A DNA stretch of 64,000 nt from Streptosporangium roseum DSM 43021. GTDB lineage: Bacteria; Actinomycetota; Actinomycetes; Streptosporangiales; Streptosporangiaceae. Numbering within the stretch: position 1 is the first letter of the stretch; each line of letters starts with the position of its first letter. Where the stretch lies: NCBI RefSeq assembly GCF_000024865.1, contig NC_013595.1, positions 5,704,001 to 5,768,000 of the forward strand. Direction: 5' to 3'. The position numbers and the translations under genes were made by a program. Below are positions 24,080 to 32,764 of the stretch, one piece after another. The notes beneath the pieces are model-generated. The model had not been told where the DNA came from. It saw nothing but the letters and a program-made list of their open reading frames with translations, and did not search any database.

Positions 24080-25018
24080 TCAAGCCGGGGCAGTCTCCTC
24101 ATCGGCCGCGCGGCGCCGCAGTTCGGCCTCGATCGCCTCGACCGACTCGTTGGCCTTGTCGCGGCGGTACTCGCGCACCGAGTAGGCGATCGCGGCGGCC
24201 CAGATGACGGCGATGGCGATGTAGGCGATGGTTTGCACGCCGCCGGAGGCGTCGATCCAGTCGCTGCGCAGCAATGTGCGGACGTTGGTAAGGATGATGA
24301 CGCCGCCCACCGCCGAGCCGAGGATGCGCGGCGGGATGTGGCGTACCAGCCAGGCGGCAATCGGGGCGGCGATCACGCCGCCGAGCAGCAGCACGCCCAC
24401 CCAGCCGAAGTTGATGTTCTCGGAGCCGATGCCGACCAGGAAGCCGAGGCTGGCGGCGATGGCGACGAGGAACTCGCTGGCGTCGATGGAGCCGATCACC
24501 TTGCGCGGGGGGATGCGGCCGCTGGCCAGGATGGCCGGGGTGCCGACCGGGCCCCAGCCGCCGCCGCCGGTGGCGTCGACGAAGCCGGCGACCAGGCCGA
24601 GCGGGGCCAGGAAGCGCTTGCGCAGCGGCTTGCCCAGATTGCCTCGGGGCAGGCCGAAGGCGGTGAAGCGGACCAGGATGTACGCGCCCAGCGTCAGCAG
24701 GATGATCGACATGATCGGGGCCGCGACCTCGGTCGACAGGCTGGACAGGAACGTCGCGCCGGCGAACGCGCCGACGGCGCCGGGGATACCGATCTTGGCG
24801 ACGACCTTCCAGTCGATGTTGTCGAAGCGCCAGTGCGAGATGCCGGAGGCGAGCGTGGTGCCGATCTCGGCCAGATGCACGGTGGCGGAGGCGGCCGCGG
24901 CGTTGGTTCCGATGGCGAGCAGCAGGGTGGTAGAGGTCACGCCGTAGGCCATGCCTAAGCTGCCGTCGACGAGCTGGGCCAGCAGGCCGACCAGCCCGAG
25001 CAGGATGAGTGCGCGCAC
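24080..25018 (-). CDS. TauE/SafE family membrane transporter (second copy)
   Basis: This 312-residue protein has eight or nine hydrophobic helices. The first half opens LVGLLAQLVDGSLGMAYGVT, and the second half has LVAGFVDATGGGGWGPVGTP. This is the sulfite-exporter-like subgroup. A charged cytoplasmic tail (RRDKANESVEAIEAELRRR) ends the protein. It starts with GTG 25018 after AAAGGGG. It is not a close duplicate of the neighbouring copy, so the two probably differ in substrate. Together with the Rrf2 gene it forms a small sulfur-anion transport module. Confidence 0.88.
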   Translation of the reverse strand: MRALILLGLVGLLAQLVDGSLGMAYGVTSTTLLLAIGTNAAAASATVHLAEIGTTLASGISHWRFDNIDWKVVAKIGIPGAVGAFAGATFLSSLSTEVAAPIMSIILLTLGAYILVRFTAFGLPRGNLGKPLRKRFLAPLGLVAGFVDATGGGGWGPVGTPAILASGRIPPRKVIGSIDASEFLVAIAASLGFLVGIGSENINFGWVGVLLLGGVIAAPIAAWLVRHIPPRILGSAVGGVIILTNVRTLLRSDWIDASGGVQTIAYIAIAVIWAAAIAYSVREYRRDKANESVEAIEAELRRRAADEETAPA

Positions 25019-25028
25019 GACATCCCCT

Positions 25029-25058
25029 TTCCAATGTTTCCTACTTTGTAAGTTGGAA
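25029..25058. promoter_or_regulatory. Candidate operator in promoter of the second TauE/SafE gene
   Basis: The AT-rich upstream region contains ACTTTGTAAGT (25043-25053, ACTT/AAGT arms) nested within TTCCAA (25029-25034) and TTGGAA (25053-25058). It lies just upstream of the ribosome binding site. The rest of the gap to 25510 carries a weak plus-strand frame with one membrane-like helix (25284-25580) that I do not accept as a gene. Confidence 0.4.
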
Positions 25059-25510
25059 TTATCGTTTATTAGGCTCCTGGATCAGTCAAGTCACATTTCG
25101 AGCACCCGTCTCGGTATCCGGACGCCGGGGAAAGCCGCCGGAAAAGAGGGCCCCGCCCACCCAGGGGGGCCGGGGCCATCCAGCGGGGATCGAACGCCAA
25201 GCCCAGGATCTCGATGCGCTCGCCCTACTTCTCCCTGACACGGGGATCTCGCACACGGACCCGGCCCACAGCCCTCCGAACAGATGACGGCCGCCCTCGC
25301 CCGCGGCCTGCGACCGTCCCTGGACGGACGCGGCCACCCGTTCCTGCTCGCCGGCCGCAGCGCCCCGCGCCGGAGCCCGCGCAGCCCTCAGCCGCTATCC
25401 GGGCGAGAGCTGCGGGAGGTCACCGCGGCGGTGATGATCCTCAGCCTGCTGGGCGGAGCATTCCTGCTGCCGCTGATCGTGCTCATCGACCTGGTCGGCA
25501 CCGTGCGGTG

Positions 25511-25582
25511 GGCATGGTCGACGTCCTCGGCGTTCCAGATCTCGGCCAGGTGCTTCTTCATACGCCAGAAAGGGCCGTAGCC
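25511..25582 (-). pseudogene. IS256-family transposase relic (about 24 codons)
   Basis: The minus strand reads GYGPFWRMKKHLAEIWNAED followed by VDHA. This resembles the segment KKALAEIYNAED that precedes the C-terminal catalytic region of mutator-type (IS256) transposases. Nothing else of the element is recognisable here. Very short, so moderate confidence only. Confidence 0.4.
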
Positions 25583-25597
25583 CGACAGAGCACCTGC

Positions 25598-26200
25598 TCA
25601 GTCCTGTGGTCTGCGCCAGGTGATGCTGTAACGCCACAGGAGGTGACGGCGATACCGGGAGCCGGGCAGGATCTCGGCGGCCAACGCTCGCATCTGCGGG
25701 TACGTCACCGGCGGCGGCCACACCGTGGGGGACGGATGCTCCCAGTGGCCCTTCATGGCGCGATGGAGGGCGCCGACGACAACGCCGGCCAGGTCGCGCG
25801 GCAGGTCGTTGGGCATGGTGCTACGGGCCAGGCCGACGACGGCCAGGACGCCGCCGGGGCGCAGCAGCTCGCGCATGCGGGCCAACCCGGCGGCGGCGTC
25901 CATGTGGTGCAGGGTGGCCACCGACGCGACGACGTCGAACGAGGCGGGCGTGAAGGGGTGGGTGAGGAAGTCACCGAGGATGTAGTCGACGTCGTCCGGG
26001 TGCTCGCGGGCTTGGCCGATGCTGGGCGCGTCGAGATCGATGCCGGTGACATGCGGCACGGCCTGCCGGAGTCCGCGGGCGAGCATGCCCTCGCCGCAGC
26101 CGACGTCGAGGGCCCGCTGGGCGCCATCGGGGACCGCGCGCAGGATGCGGGGGTGGTAATGGATGTTGTGGTTCCACCGCTTGCCGTTCTTCACCGTCAT
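25598..26200 (-). CDS. Class I SAM-dependent methyltransferase
   Basis: This 200-residue protein begins MTVKNGKRWNHNIHYHPRIL. It has motif I RALDVGCGEGMLARGLRQAV near residue 30, post-I GIDLDAPSI, motif II FDVVASVATLHHM and motif III LLRPGGVLAVVGLA. It resembles ubiquinone/menaquinone-type and generic small-molecule methyltransferases. ATG 26200 has AGGA eight bases upstream; longer in-frame extensions lack homology. It is not obviously linked to neighbours; the substrate is unknown. Confidence 0.85.
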   Translation of the reverse strand: MTVKNGKRWNHNIHYHPRILRAVPDGAQRALDVGCGEGMLARGLRQAVPHVTGIDLDAPSIGQAREHPDDVDYILGDFLTHPFTPASFDVVASVATLHHMDAAAGLARMRELLRPGGVLAVVGLARSTMPNDLPRDLAGVVVGALHRAMKGHWEHPSPTVWPPPVTYPQMRALAAEILPGSRYRRHLLWRYSITWRRPQD

Positions 26201-26410
26201 GTGATCATCCTGCCGGACGCAGGCGCTGCCGGCCGGTACGGCTGCGCCGGCCGGAAGCCGTACGCTCCTGCCCCAACCACCCCGATCAGCGGTCACGCTC
26301 AGCCGCGGCGCCTTTCGGAGAAGACGACCGCGCTACAGCGGCACTTCGAAGTACGCCCCTCCCCTCCCCCGCTGGAAGGATCCTCACGGGCCCGCCCGAG
26401 GAGCGCCGCC

Positions 26411-27250
26411 TCAGCCGGTGACGGTGAGCCGCGCGGTGATGGCCGGCCCTTCGTCGTGGATCCAGGCCTCAGCGCGCGGGAGCCGATCCTTCACGCCTCC
26501 GTCCCACAGACGCCTGAACACGGGATCGGCTCCGGCGGCGGCGCGCATGTTGACGTGAAAACGGCCGATCATGCGAGTGGCCGCGGGGACCAGGGCATGG
26601 CGCTGGGTCGCGGTCATGCCGTAGGCGTCGGCGAACACCGCGACACGGTGAGGGATGTCGAGGTCGACGAAGGCGGGCGCCCTGTCCTTCGGATGCAGCA
26701 GAGGCGCCCACCAGTACAGGGCGTTGGCGAGATCGTCGACCCTCGTGGTGGGCTTGGCGAGGTCGAAGTCGATGAGAGCGACGGGCAGGTCGCCGCGGAA
26801 GACGACATTGCCGGGGCAGTAGTCGCGGTGACTGACCAGCAGGGGCCGGCCATCGGGGGTTGAGGTCGTGATCTGCGCTGCGGGGAGTCCTCCCCATACC
26901 GCGTCCGCGGGCGGCACCCAGTCCTGGGCGGCGTCGTGCAGGCGGCGGATGAGCCGTGCGAGTTCGATCAGGACCTCTTCGCCCGCGGTCCAGGACGGGA
27001 GGGGCTCACGGGGAACCTCGCCGGGGATGAACGAGAGGACCTCGCGGCCCTCGTCATCGAGGCCGAGCGGGACGGGGGCGGCCGAGAAGCCCGCGGCGCG
27101 CAGGTGCGCCAGGTAGGCCTGAACCGTCAGGGTGAAGGGCCGGACCGGGCGGCGGACGGTGTTTCCCACCCGCACGATTCCCTGTGTGACGCCGTCACCC
27201 ACCAGCGGCTCTTCATCGGGATGACCGGCGTCACGGTTCGGATCGGTCAT
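26411..27250 (-). CDS. Aminoglycoside phosphotransferase (APH) family kinase
   Basis: This 279-residue protein has the catalytic loop LVSHRDYCPGNVVFRGDLPV (Brenner-type HxDxxxxN) near residue 148 and the metal-binding ALIDFDLAKP. The upper lobe is short and lacks the typical nucleotide-loop lysine pattern, as in many APH-fold proteins annotated from actinobacteria. It could phosphorylate an antibiotic, choline, a sugar or a small metabolite; resistance should not be assumed. It stands alone, with an inositol-phosphatase-like gene upstream on the same strand. Confidence 0.82.
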   Translation of the reverse strand: MTDPNRDAGHPDEEPLVGDGVTQGIVRVGNTVRRPVRPFTLTVQAYLAHLRAAGFSAAPVPLGLDDEGREVLSFIPGEVPREPLPSWTAGEEVLIELARLIRRLHDAAQDWVPPADAVWGGLPAAQITTSTPDGRPLLVSHRDYCPGNVVFRGDLPVALIDFDLAKPTTRVDDLANALYWWAPLLHPKDRAPAFVDLDIPHRVAVFADAYGMTATQRHALVPAATRMIGRFHVNMRAAAGADPVFRRLWDGGVKDRLPRAEAWIHDEGPAITARLTVTG

Positions 27251-27338
27251 GAGGCCCCTCTGTTGGTGGTCGTCGACATGCGGGACCTGTCATCAAAGCA
27301 GCCCCGTCGCGCGGTCCTCGAGCAGCCCCACCCGTGAG

Positions 27339-28142
27339 TCAGACCGTGGCAGCGCCGGCCACCAGGACCTCGCACGCGGCGTTGTGCACCGTCTCGCCGC
27401 TGGAGAACACCGCCGTACCGGTCACCGGATGGCTCTGGCCGCCATCCCCGCTGAACCGTCCGCCGGCCTCGGTCACGATCAACGACAGCGGCGCGTAGTC
27501 CCAGACCTTGCCGCCTACCTGCACCGCCATGTCAAGCTCGCCGGAGGCCACCAGCAGCGCGGCGTGCGCGGACCAGTCGGCCGTCACCACAGCGCCGGCC
27601 AACCGGTCCACCTCGGCCCGATAGCGCGCGGGAACCAGTTCGACGGGAGGCAGCACGCCTACCCGGCACGAGCTCAGTGCCGCGGGCTCTTCCCCGACTC
27701 CGAGGCGCCGCTCGCCCCTCACCTGACCGTCCACGAGGTCGGCGACGAATGCGCCGTGGCCGCGCGCGGCGTACCACAACCTGCCCTGCGCCGGCACGAT
27801 CGCCACGCCCACGACCACCTGGCCGTCCTCCTCCAGCGCGATCAGCGTCTGCCAGCGGTCATCATCCTGGACGAAGACGAGCGTCCCGTCGATGCCGTCC
27901 AAGATCCACCGACGCCGTCCGTGCCCCAGTTCGCCGGTCTCCTCCCCGATGAAGGCATCAGCCGGCCGTTCGGCAAGCAGCACGCGGCGCACCTCCTCCT
28001 CCACGGCCAGGTCCGCCTCGGTCACCACCGAGCCGTCCACCTTCTGCTCCCAGGCTAGATCCTGAACGTGCGCGAAGTACCGCATTCCTACCGTGGCACC
28101 AGCGATGGCGGCTCGCTGAGCGAGCGCGAGATCGTCGAGCAT
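27339..28142 (-). CDS. Inositol monophosphatase family protein
   Basis: About 267 residues. The metal site is in AFIGEETGE (near 66) and WILDGIDGTLVFVQ, the equivalent of the family's DPIDGT loop with Gly for Pro. The distal motif is VWDYAPLSLIVTEAGG. It acts as a Mg-dependent, Li-sensitive phosphatase on inositol, histidinol or nucleotide phosphates (PAP-type). ATG 28142 is chosen by ribosome-binding spacing; ATG 28151 is nearly as good. It is near the APH kinase, but with its own 88-bp gap. Confidence 0.85.
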   Translation of the reverse strand: MLDDLALAQRAAIAGATVGMRYFAHVQDLAWEQKVDGSVVTEADLAVEEEVRRVLLAERPADAFIGEETGELGHGRRRWILDGIDGTLVFVQDDDRWQTLIALEEDGQVVVGVAIVPAQGRLWYAARGHGAFVADLVDGQVRGERRLGVGEEPAALSSCRVGVLPPVELVPARYRAEVDRLAGAVVTADWSAHAALLVASGELDMAVQVGGKVWDYAPLSLIVTEAGGRFSGDGGQSHPVTGTAVFSSGETVHNAACEVLVAGAATV

Positions 28143-28354
28143 GCCCGTCATCCTGCCTGATGCCGAAAAGCCCGCATGGACCGGGGCGTCCCGGTGAACC
28201 GCAGCGGCGCGGGCCGCTCGCCGAGCCACGCGGGCGGCGCCGCGAGCACTGCCCGGCCGGCGACAGCCTCACCGCCTGGGCTGAGCGCTCCCTCGAAGAG
28301 GACCTGTGACGTGAGCACTGAGCCGCGCCTCCCGGGCTACTCCCCCGCCGAAGG

Positions 28355-29353
28355 TCAGAGCCAGCCCCGCGCCGCCGCCTCCACGCCCGCCTGGAACCTG
28401 GTGGTCACGCCGAGCCGCTCCACGACCGCGGCGATCTTCCTGGTCGCGGTGCGGGCGCTGACGCCCAGGTGCCTGCCGATGGCCTCGTCCTTGAGCCCCG
28501 AGTTCAGCAGCCGCAGCACCAGCAGGTCCTCCTCGGCGGGCCTGCCGTCCGCCGGTGGGGAGTCGCCGGTGAGCGGCTGGCCACGCTCCCAGTAGACGTC
28601 GAACAGCTCGATGAGCGCGTCCAGCAGCCGCGAGGGGTGCAGCAGCGCGATGTTGTCGTAGACGCCGTCCACCAGGGGCAGCAGCCCGACCCTCCGGTCG
28701 GCGATGCGCAGCTTGAACGGCAGGCGCGGCAGGAACCTGGAGCGCTCGCCCTCCTCTGCCAGGCGCAGCAGGGTCTCCATGCGGCCCGGCCTGTCGAGCG
28801 AGCCGGGGCAGTACACCACCCTGATGTCCACGCCGCGGGCCAGCAGTTCCCTGGTGTCCTCCAGCTCCGACTCGTTGGTGTCGTGGGAGGAGTCGGGGCG
28901 GCCCAGGTACGGCGGGCTGTCGAAGCAGAGCAGCTCGGTGGTGACCGAGCGGGCCAGCTCGGTCATCTGCCGCTTGACGGCGTCCTCGCCGGAGAGGATC
29001 TCCACCACGCCCGCGGGCGCGACCCACATCCGGCCCGAGTGGTAGAGCTGGGCGAAATCGCCCACCGTGGTGCGCACCCTGGCCAGGCTCGCCTCCGCCT
29101 CCAGGCGGTGCCTGTCCACCAGCCAGCCGAGCGCCGCCTCGGGCGAGACCGGCTCGTAGCCGCCAGGGCCGGTCCTGCGCAGCAGGCCCGCCTCGGTCAG
29201 CCGGCGCAGCGCGAGCCGTACCCGCGAGGAGGCGACGCCGAGGGCGGCGGCGAGCTCGGCGGTGCGGCGGCTCGGCTGCCTCAGCAGCAACCGGTACACC
29301 CGCTCGTCGAACTCCGCGACCCCCACCCCGCCGAGAACCCGCTGCTCCTCCAC
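28355..29353 (-). CDS. TrmB-like/LuxR-type two-HTH transcriptional regulator
   Basis: This 332-residue protein has an N-terminal winged helix of the TrmB kind (RRTAELAAALGVASSRVRLA, about 25-65) and a middle phospholipase-D-like/sensor region. A C-terminal LuxR helix-turn-helix reads LLNSGLKDEAIGRHLGVSAR. Starts at GTG 29353. Regulators of this design in actinomycetes often stand divergently beside secreted protease genes, as here, and presumably control them. The palindrome GGCCATATGGCC just upstream is the likely binding site. Confidence 0.8.
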   Translation of the reverse strand: MEEQRVLGGVGVAEFDERVYRLLLRQPSRRTAELAAALGVASSRVRLALRRLTEAGLLRRTGPGGYEPVSPEAALGWLVDRHRLEAEASLARVRTTVGDFAQLYHSGRMWVAPAGVVEILSGEDAVKRQMTELARSVTTELLCFDSPPYLGRPDSSHDTNESELEDTRELLARGVDIRVVYCPGSLDRPGRMETLLRLAEEGERSRFLPRLPFKLRIADRRVGLLPLVDGVYDNIALLHPSRLLDALIELFDVYWERGQPLTGDSPPADGRPAEEDLLVLRLLNSGLKDEAIGRHLGVSARTATRKIAAVVERLGVTTRFQAGVEAAARGWL

Positions 29354-29382
29354 GTACCACCTGACCGAATCGTGTCCCTTTT

Positions 29383-29394
29383 GGCCATATGGCC
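29383..29394. promoter_or_regulatory. 12-bp perfect palindrome in the regulator/protease divergent promoter
   Basis: GGCCATATGGCC at 29383-29394 is flanked by TTTT on the left and GAAAA on the right, extending the symmetry. It lies about 30 bp upstream of the regulator start and 115 bp upstream of the subtilisin start. Probably the operator of the TrmB/LuxR-type regulator. Confidence 0.5.
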
Positions 29395-29509
29395 GAAAAT
29401 GTCATAACCATATCTCGACAAGGGATCCTCGCAGGCCGTTGACTGCTCACCGGCCCCTCCGGCGATCTTGGCCGGGCGGGTGGCAGCCTCATCCCCCTCA
29501 AGAGGAGCA

Positions 29510-32425
29510 ATGTCCCGCAACCCCCGCGTCTACAGCGCCATGGCGCTCGCCGCCGCACTGGCGGTCACCTCCGCCGCGGCCCCGGCGCTCGCCGAACCCG
29601 CTGCGACAGGCACCCCCTCCGCCTACATCGTCACCCTCGCCGGTCAGCCGCTCGCCACCTACGGCGGCGGCGTGGACGGCCTCGCCGCCACCAAGCCGGG
29701 CAAGGGCAAGAAGGTCGACACGGTCAGCGCCGGCGCCAAGCGCTACCGCGAGCACCTGACCAAGCGCCAGGACGAGACCGCCCGCAGCGTCGGCGCGACC
29801 GCGCAGCGGCACAACTCCGTCGCCTCCAACAGCTTCGTCGCCGAGCTCACCCCCGCTCAGGCCCTCAAGCTGCACCGCACCGGCGGCGTCGTGTCCGTCG
29901 TCCAGGACACCCTGCGCAAGGCTCTGGACGACCGAAACTCCAGCGACTTCCTCGGCCTGTCAGGTGACAAGGGCATATGGGCCTCGCTCGGCGGCACCGC
30001 CAAGGCGGGCAAGGGCATCGTGGTCGGCGTCATCGACACCGGCGTCTGGCCGGAGAACCCCTCCTTCGCCGGACCCGCGCTCGGAACCGAGGCGCCCACC
30101 GCCGCCGACCCCTACCGGCCCTACCGCCAGGGCACGGCCACGGTCATGAAGAAGGCCGACGGCTCCACCTTCACCGGCCTGTGCGAGACCGGCACGGAGT
30201 TCACCGCCGATCTGTGCAATCAGAAGCTGGTGAGCGCCAGGTACTTCGGCAAGGCCTGGCTGAAGGACAACGACCCCGCCGCCACCGGCGAGTACGCCTC
30301 GCCGCGCGACCGGGGCGGGCACGGCTCCCACACCGCAGGCACCGCCGCGGGCAACCACGCCGTCCCCGCCACCGCCAACGGCATCGACTTCGGCCAGATC
30401 TCCGGCGTCGCGCCCGGAGCAGCCGTCTCCGTCTACAAGGCGCTGTGGGAAGGCCCGGACGGAGGCACCGGCTACACCTCCGACATCATCGAGGCCATCG
30501 ACCAGGCCGTCGCCGACGGCGTCGACGTGATCAACTACTCTGTCGGCGGTTCGACGGAGTCCTCCACCGACGACCCGGTCCAGCTGGCCTTCCTGGCCGC
30601 CGCGGACGCCGGCATCTTCGTCGCCACCGCGGGCGGCAACTCCGGACCCGACGCCTCCACCCTGGACAACACCGCCCCGTGGACGACCACCGTCGCCGCG
30701 AGCACCGTCGCGCCCTATCTGGCCGACGTGCGGCTGGGCGACGGAAGCACCTTCCGCGGCGCCAGCACCACCGTCAGCGCGCCGTTCGGGCCCAATCCGC
30801 TGGCCACCTCGGTGTCGGTGAAGAACGCCGCCGCCTCCGACTCCGACGCCCAGATCTGCGCGGAGGGGTCGCTGGACCCGGCCAAGGCCGCCGGGAAGGT
30901 CATCTACTGCGTGCGCGGCGTCACCCCGCGCGTGGACAAGTCCGCCGAGGTCAAGCGCGCCGGCGGCGTGGGCATGGTGCTGGGAAACCCCAGTGACCAG
31001 GACACCGGCGCCGACGTGCACGCCGTACCGACCGTACACATCAACACCCCCGACACCGAGAAGGTCCTCGCCTACGCCGCCACCCCCGGCGCGACGGTGA
31101 CGCTGCTCCCCGCCTCCTCCACCGAGGGCGCCGAATACCCGCAGGTCGCCAGCTTCTCCTCGCGCGGCCCCTCCCTCAGCAACAACGGCGACCTGATCAA
31201 GCCCGACATCGCCGCCCCCGGCGTGTCGATCCTCGCCGCCGTCGCGCCCCCCGGGAACCAGGGCAAGGACTTCGACTTCTACTCCGGCACCTCGATGGCC
31301 ACCCCGCACATCGCCGGCCTGGCCGCCCTGTACCTGGGCACGGACCCGCTCCTGTCGCCCGCCGCCGTCAAGTCGGCGATGATGACCACCGCCTACGACA
31401 CCAAGACGCCCGACCTCTTCGCGCAGGGCTCGGGTCACGTCGACCCCGCCCGCATGCTGAAGCCCGGCCTGGTCTACGACGCCGCGGCCCAGGACTGGTA
31501 CGGGTACCTGGAGGGGCTGGGCGTCAAGACCGGCACCGGCGCCGCGCCCGTCGCCACCAGCGACCTGAACTACCCCAGCATCGCGGTCGGCGCCCTGTTC
31601 GGCTCACGGACCGTCACCCGCAAGGTCACGGCGCTGACCCCCGGCGTCTACCACGCGGCCGTCGACCTGCCGGGCATCAAGACCAAGGTCAAGCCCTCCA
31701 CCCTGGTCTTCAAGAAGGCGGGTGAGACCAAGGAGTTCACCGTCTCCATGGAGATGACGCGCCAGACCGGCGGCGACGCCATCGTCGGCTCGCTGACCTG
31801 GCAGGGTAAGAACACCGCCGTCCGCAGCCCCGTGATGGTCACCCCGCTGAGCGCCAAGGCGCCCGCCGAGGTCAAGGGCGCGGGCTCGAACGGCTCGCTC
31901 ACCTTCGACGTGACCCCCGGCGTGTCGAAGTTCCCCGTCAAGACCTACGGCCCCGTCTCCGCCGACCCGGTGCCCGGCACCGTGAACCCCAGCGACATCT
32001 GGGGCAAGGAAGTCTCCGTCGTCGTGCCCGAAGGCGCCAAGGCCGTCTCCTTCAAGCTCATCCCCGGTGACCCCGAGACGGAGGTCGGCGCCATCCTCGG
32101 CTACACCGAGGGCGGCGCGCAGCAGGGCCTGGCCTGGGTCACCTCGTGGGAGGACTACCGCGCGGTCCTGGCCAACCCCAGGCCCGGCAAGTACACCCTG
32201 TTCGTGCTCACCTTCGGGAGCGCCGAGACGCCGTTCAGCACGCAGATCAACGTCGTGGGCGCCGACTCCGGGTCCGGCGCGCTGACGGTGACGCCCGACA
32301 AGCCGAAGGTCACGCCGGGAACGGCGTTCCCGCTGACGGCCACCTGGTCCGGCCAGCCTGACCGGACGGCGACCGGCTACATCGAGTACCCCAACGAGGC
32401 CGGCACGATCGTGACGATCAACTGA
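29510..32425 (+). CDS. Secreted S8 family serine peptidase (subtilisin)
   Basis: A 971-residue preproprotein. The signal peptide is MSRNPRVYSAMALAAALAVT with cleavage after ALA near residue 28. An I9-type propeptide follows (YIVTLAGQPLATYGG). The catalytic Asp is in GVIDTGVWPENPSF, His in GGHGSHTAGTAAGN, the oxyanion Asn in ATAGGNSGPDAS and Ser in SGTSMATPHIAGLAALYLG. A PA domain is inserted before the Ser (DTGADVHAVPTVHINTP), and the C-terminus is a long beta-rich extension. This is the plant-cucumisin-like layout. The start at 29510 follows AAGAGGAG. It is secreted for extracellular protein degradation, and probably controlled by the divergent regulator. Confidence 0.93.
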   Translation: MSRNPRVYSAMALAAALAVTSAAAPALAEPAATGTPSAYIVTLAGQPLATYGGGVDGLAATKPGKGKKVDTVSAGAKRYREHLTKRQDETARSVGATAQRHNSVASNSFVAELTPAQALKLHRTGGVVSVVQDTLRKALDDRNSSDFLGLSGDKGIWASLGGTAKAGKGIVVGVIDTGVWPENPSFAGPALGTEAPTAADPYRPYRQGTATVMKKADGSTFTGLCETGTEFTADLCNQKLVSARYFGKAWLKDNDPAATGEYASPRDRGGHGSHTAGTAAGNHAVPATANGIDFGQISGVAPGAAVSVYKALWEGPDGGTGYTSDIIEAIDQAVADGVDVINYSVGGSTESSTDDPVQLAFLAAADAGIFVATAGGNSGPDASTLDNTAPWTTTVAASTVAPYLADVRLGDGSTFRGASTTVSAPFGPNPLATSVSVKNAAASDSDAQICAEGSLDPAKAAGKVIYCVRGVTPRVDKSAEVKRAGGVGMVLGNPSDQDTGADVHAVPTVHINTPDTEKVLAYAATPGATVTLLPASSTEGAEYPQVASFSSRGPSLSNNGDLIKPDIAAPGVSILAAVAPPGNQGKDFDFYSGTSMATPHIAGLAALYLGTDPLLSPAAVKSAMMTTAYDTKTPDLFAQGSGHVDPARMLKPGLVYDAAAQDWYGYLEGLGVKTGTGAAPVATSDLNYPSIAVGALFGSRTVTRKVTALTPGVYHAAVDLPGIKTKVKPSTLVFKKAGETKEFTVSMEMTRQTGGDAIVGSLTWQGKNTAVRSPVMVTPLSAKAPAEVKGAGSNGSLTFDVTPGVSKFPVKTYGPVSADPVPGTVNPSDIWGKEVSVVVPEGAKAVSFKLIPGDPETEVGAILGYTEGGAQQGLAWVTSWEDYRAVLANPRPGKYTLFVLTFGSAETPFSTQINVVGADSGSGALTVTPDKPKVTPGTAFPLTATWSGQPDRTATGYIEYPNEAGTIVTIN

Positions 32426-32446
32426 CCCGACCCGACCCGATCCGAC

Positions 32447-32476
32447 GCGGGCCGTTCCCTCCGGGGAGCGGCCCGC
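32447..32476 (+). terminator. Strong hairpin terminator after subtilisin gene
   Basis: GCGGGCCG at 32447-32454 pairs with CGGCCCGC at 32469-32476, and inner TCCC/GGGG pairs extend the stem. It begins 22 nt after the stop codon. The following bases are not U-rich, which is common in high-GC actinomycetes. Confidence 0.7.
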
Positions 32477-32494
32477 TTCGCGTGTGTCCCCCCG

Positions 32495-32516
32495 TTGACC
32501 TGGAGCCGGCTCCAGG
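32495..32516 (+). promoter_or_regulatory. MerR-type promoter/operator with 18-bp perfect palindrome
   Basis: TTGACC at 32495-32500 runs into the perfect palindrome CCTGGAGCCGGCTCCAGG (32499-32516). A -35 box followed at once by a long palindrome in the spacer is the hallmark of MerR-family-controlled promoters. The downstream merR reading frame is a relic. A partly similar sequence, CTAGGAGCCGGCTAGG, lies at the start of the epoxide hydrolase gene (about 33911-33926). Confidence 0.6.
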
Positions 32517-32587
32517 GGCGAGGCGGGGGGCATCCGGACACGCACCACCGGAACCCGCGGCGAACCCGGGCAGGGGTGAGGCGGCCC

Positions 32588-32760
32588 GTGAACGGAGCGG
32601 CCGAGTCAGCCGACGGTCTGAAACCGGCCCACAGATCGAGCGGGGGCTACCGGCTTCATGACGCGGAGGCGGTCGCCCGGCTGGACCTGGTCCGGACCCT
32701 TCGCGATCCGCGGGGAGGTCGTGAAGGCCGTGAAGGCCGTGTGCAGACCGGCCCTCGCCT
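32588..32760 (+). pseudogene. merR-type regulator relic
   Basis: From a GTG at 32588 the frame reads GLKPAHRSSGGYRLHDAEAV then ARLDLVRTLRD. This is the end of the helix-turn-helix and the wing of MerR regulators (RSSGGYRxYDxxxVxRL). The first helices are degenerate (VNGAAESAD), and after LRD the sequence collapses into Gly/Arg repeats and meets the epoxide hydrolase 3' end. Coiled-coil and effector domains are missing, so it is non-functional, although its promoter palindrome is intact. Confidence 0.6.
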
Positions 32761-32764
32761 CAGG

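Noticed and set aside
23716..24102. Cys-rich repeat protein (CDYCGRQGTC) on the minus strand
   Set aside because: It starts inside the TauE/SafE gene without a ribosome binding site; any 30-bp repeat yields a 10-residue repeat in every frame, and flanking sequence is Arg/Pro-rich.
25160..25240. tRNA-like stretch (GGGGATCGAACGCC)
   Set aside because: The T-loop-like bases lack a matching T stem, and no anticodon arm or acceptor stem can be formed.
25284..25580. 98-codon plus-strand frame with one hydrophobic helix
   Set aside because: No ribosome binding site, no homology, and its end lies antisense to the IS256 relic.
26411..27250. Aminoglycoside resistance gene
   Set aside because: APH fold is clear, but the sequence gives no evidence of antibiotic specificity, so it is left as a family-level call.
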